Shown in pieces: positions 62,490-64,000 of a stretch of 64,000 bases of DNA. The stretch's first letter is position 1. Every line of letters begins with the position of its first letter. Source of the stretch: Flaccisagitta enflata (Eukaryota > Chaetognatha > Sagittoidea > Aphragmophora); NCBI GenBank assembly GCA_965153355.1, contig OZ231127.1, forward strand, positions 37,572,001 through 37,636,000, read 5' to 3'. Made by a program: the position numbers and the translations under genes. Below the pieces are notes generated by a model. That model did not search any database. It was not told where the DNA came from and worked only from the letters and a program-made list of their open reading frames with translations.

Positions 62490-62888
62490 ATACTTTTTGG
62501 GCAGCGGCCTCAAAGGGCCGATGTCCTGTAGGACACAGGGGTGAACCGTTACGTCCATCTGATAATATCTCCCCCCCCAGAGCTTATCAAGCCTCAAATT
62601 TCCTAAATGAATAACATGGGGAATTGATAGAATGCAAACTTCCCATCGAATAACATGGAAAATTGATGAGAAATTGAAAAAAGATGCAAAACTCCCATTG
62701 AATATTATAGAAAATTGCTCCAAAGACCTCAAATATGCCCTCTCAGGACATATGGAACACAGTCCTACACAGTCCTGCAGGACATCGGCCCTTTGGGGCC
62801 ACTGCCCTGCTCTCACTCCACTCCTTTAGCTATCACTCCAAGCAGGGCATCGGGTACCGCTGACCATGTGCGATCCTTGGATGACTTG
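62490..62888. repeat. Family F foldback element, both ends intact
   Basis: GGGCAGCGGCCTCAAAGGGC and GTCCTGTAGGACACAGGGGT at the left; GTCCTGCAGGACATCGGCCC, GGTACCGCTGACCATGTGCG and ATCCTTGGATGACTT at the right. The core is AATAACATGGAAAATTGATG-type units as in 55,508-56,057. Confidence 0.85.
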
Positions 62889-62945
62889 TTACTGTATGTT
62901 TGTGTTTCCGCCTGTGTTTCTGTCTCTTTGAAGTTGTCTCTCTTG

Positions 62946-63113
62946 TTTTTAGTTGCGGACACGCAACTCTATAAGTGGCTTTGTCCGACGGTCGGTCGGT
63001 CGGTCGGTCGATCGGTCGGTTGGTCCGTCACGCTCAAGTTGAAAAGTGGGAAAACGCGCATTTCCGCCCCTGCCCACCCGTCCGCAACTGGTGGCCGTGT
63101 ATCCGGCCTTGTT
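62946..63113 (-). repeat. Family S, T-type copy, complete
   Basis: TTTTTAGTTGCGGACACGCA, GGTCGGTCGGTCGGTC, CCACCCGTCCGCAACTGG and GTATCCGGCCTTGTT. T-type stem with the GGCCG-type 5' end, so end types can recombine. Confidence 0.9.
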
Positions 63114-63340
63114 CACTCAATATTTTTATTCTCTGTCGTCAGTGATCGTATTTTCTTGCCTTTCTTTACTCATGTCTGCGCCCATCTCAGTGTTTGTGCC
63201 TTTCTCGCCCTCTCTGCCTTAATATTGAACTATCTGTTAGCCCGCGACTTGATTATGTAGGCCTATTATCTGCTTCCCATACCTGATTGACCATTTTTCC
63301 CATTTACTCATGCTTACTCTGCTTGGCTGTCGGTCTGTTA

Positions 63341-63505
<165 letters not shown>

Positions 63506-63509
63506 TCTC

Positions 63510-63780
63510 TCTCCTATGGAATGAGGGCGTGTTGACCCTGTAAGCATTGAAGACATCACCACCAGCATCACCGTTGGCTCTTTACCAAATATTTACCAAA
63601 GTTGGCGCCAACTCTGCAAAGTATCTAGAAGCATTAAACCGATAATAACCTAGAGTCAAGATGGAACATAAACATATCACATGAGTTTTCTAGAATAAAT
63701 GGTGATAAAATTTAAAGAAGAATGTTTTAGCTTGTACGATCAGCTTCGATATGTAGTGGCAGCATTGGAAGGGACCGTCG
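63510..63780. other. No recognised feature
   Basis: AT-rich, no coding signal. Confidence 0.4.
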
Positions 63781-63879
63781 TTGTTGCTTTGAGGGGCCCT
63801 GAAGGGGACAAAGTCAAGTTGGACACGGTAAAATCTGTCCGTCTATCTGTGCGAACTTTGTAGCGGTTTCAGAAGGGGC

Positions 63880-64000
63880 TGCGGCGCTGTACCCGTTTGT
63901 TGGTCCGTTAGTCAGTCGGTCATTGGGGCCAAAATGTAAACGGGCATTTTTGCCCCTGTCCATCCGTTCGCGACTGGTATTGGCTGATTACCTGATCTTG
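63880..64000 (-). repeat. Family S relic at the right edge
   Basis: GTTGGTCCGTTAGTCAGTCG, CCCCTGTCCATCCGTTCGCG and ACTGGTATTGGCTGATTACC; cut by the window end. Confidence 0.55.

Overview
The window is eukaryotic, from an animal. Its genes are split by GT-AG introns. It carries one complete innexin (a gap-junction family of non-chordate animals) and part of a group I-like metabotropic glutamate receptor. Introns and intergenic DNA are crowded with microsatellites and transposon relics. An invertebrate metazoan is the safe conclusion; I cannot fix the phylum.

Layout. 1-2.6 kb: dispersed repeats. 2.6-10.8 kb: two same-orientation arrays of one 46-bp minisatellite enclose a 5.8-kb segment. That segment holds an intact five-exon minus-strand gene (912 codons) for a coiled-coil protein that looks transposase-derived. 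10.8-18.0 kb: sparse, with two adjacent foldback elements (13.0-14.7 kb) and a few weak orphan exons. 18.0-38.7 kb: a nine-exon innexin on the minus strand. Its splice phases all agree and sum to 1,407 nt (468 residues). Its introns hold a satellite cluster, a hAT-like element, an R2/NeSL-like retrotransposon 3' end and many microsatellites. 38.7-48.9 kb: intergenic, with two hAT-like elements that keep 8-bp target duplications. 48.98-61.1 kb: eight consecutive plus-strand exons of the glutamate receptor, from the middle of the ligand-binding domain through the nine-cysteine domain and first membrane helix. The N-terminal part was not found and helices 2-7 lie beyond the right edge. 61.1-64 kb: repeats.

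Two short dispersed families recur throughout. Family S is about 150-220 bp: it starts near AAAACAAG, has a middle rich in GGAC/CCGA units, and ends in a hairpin followed by CTAAAAA. Family F is a foldback element whose arms contain GGTACCGCTGACCAT and GGGCAGCGGCC around a roughly 20-bp minisatellite core. No tRNA, rRNA, CRISPR or prokaryotic feature was found. The innexin and glutamate receptor are divergently arranged; nothing in the sequence shows that they work together.
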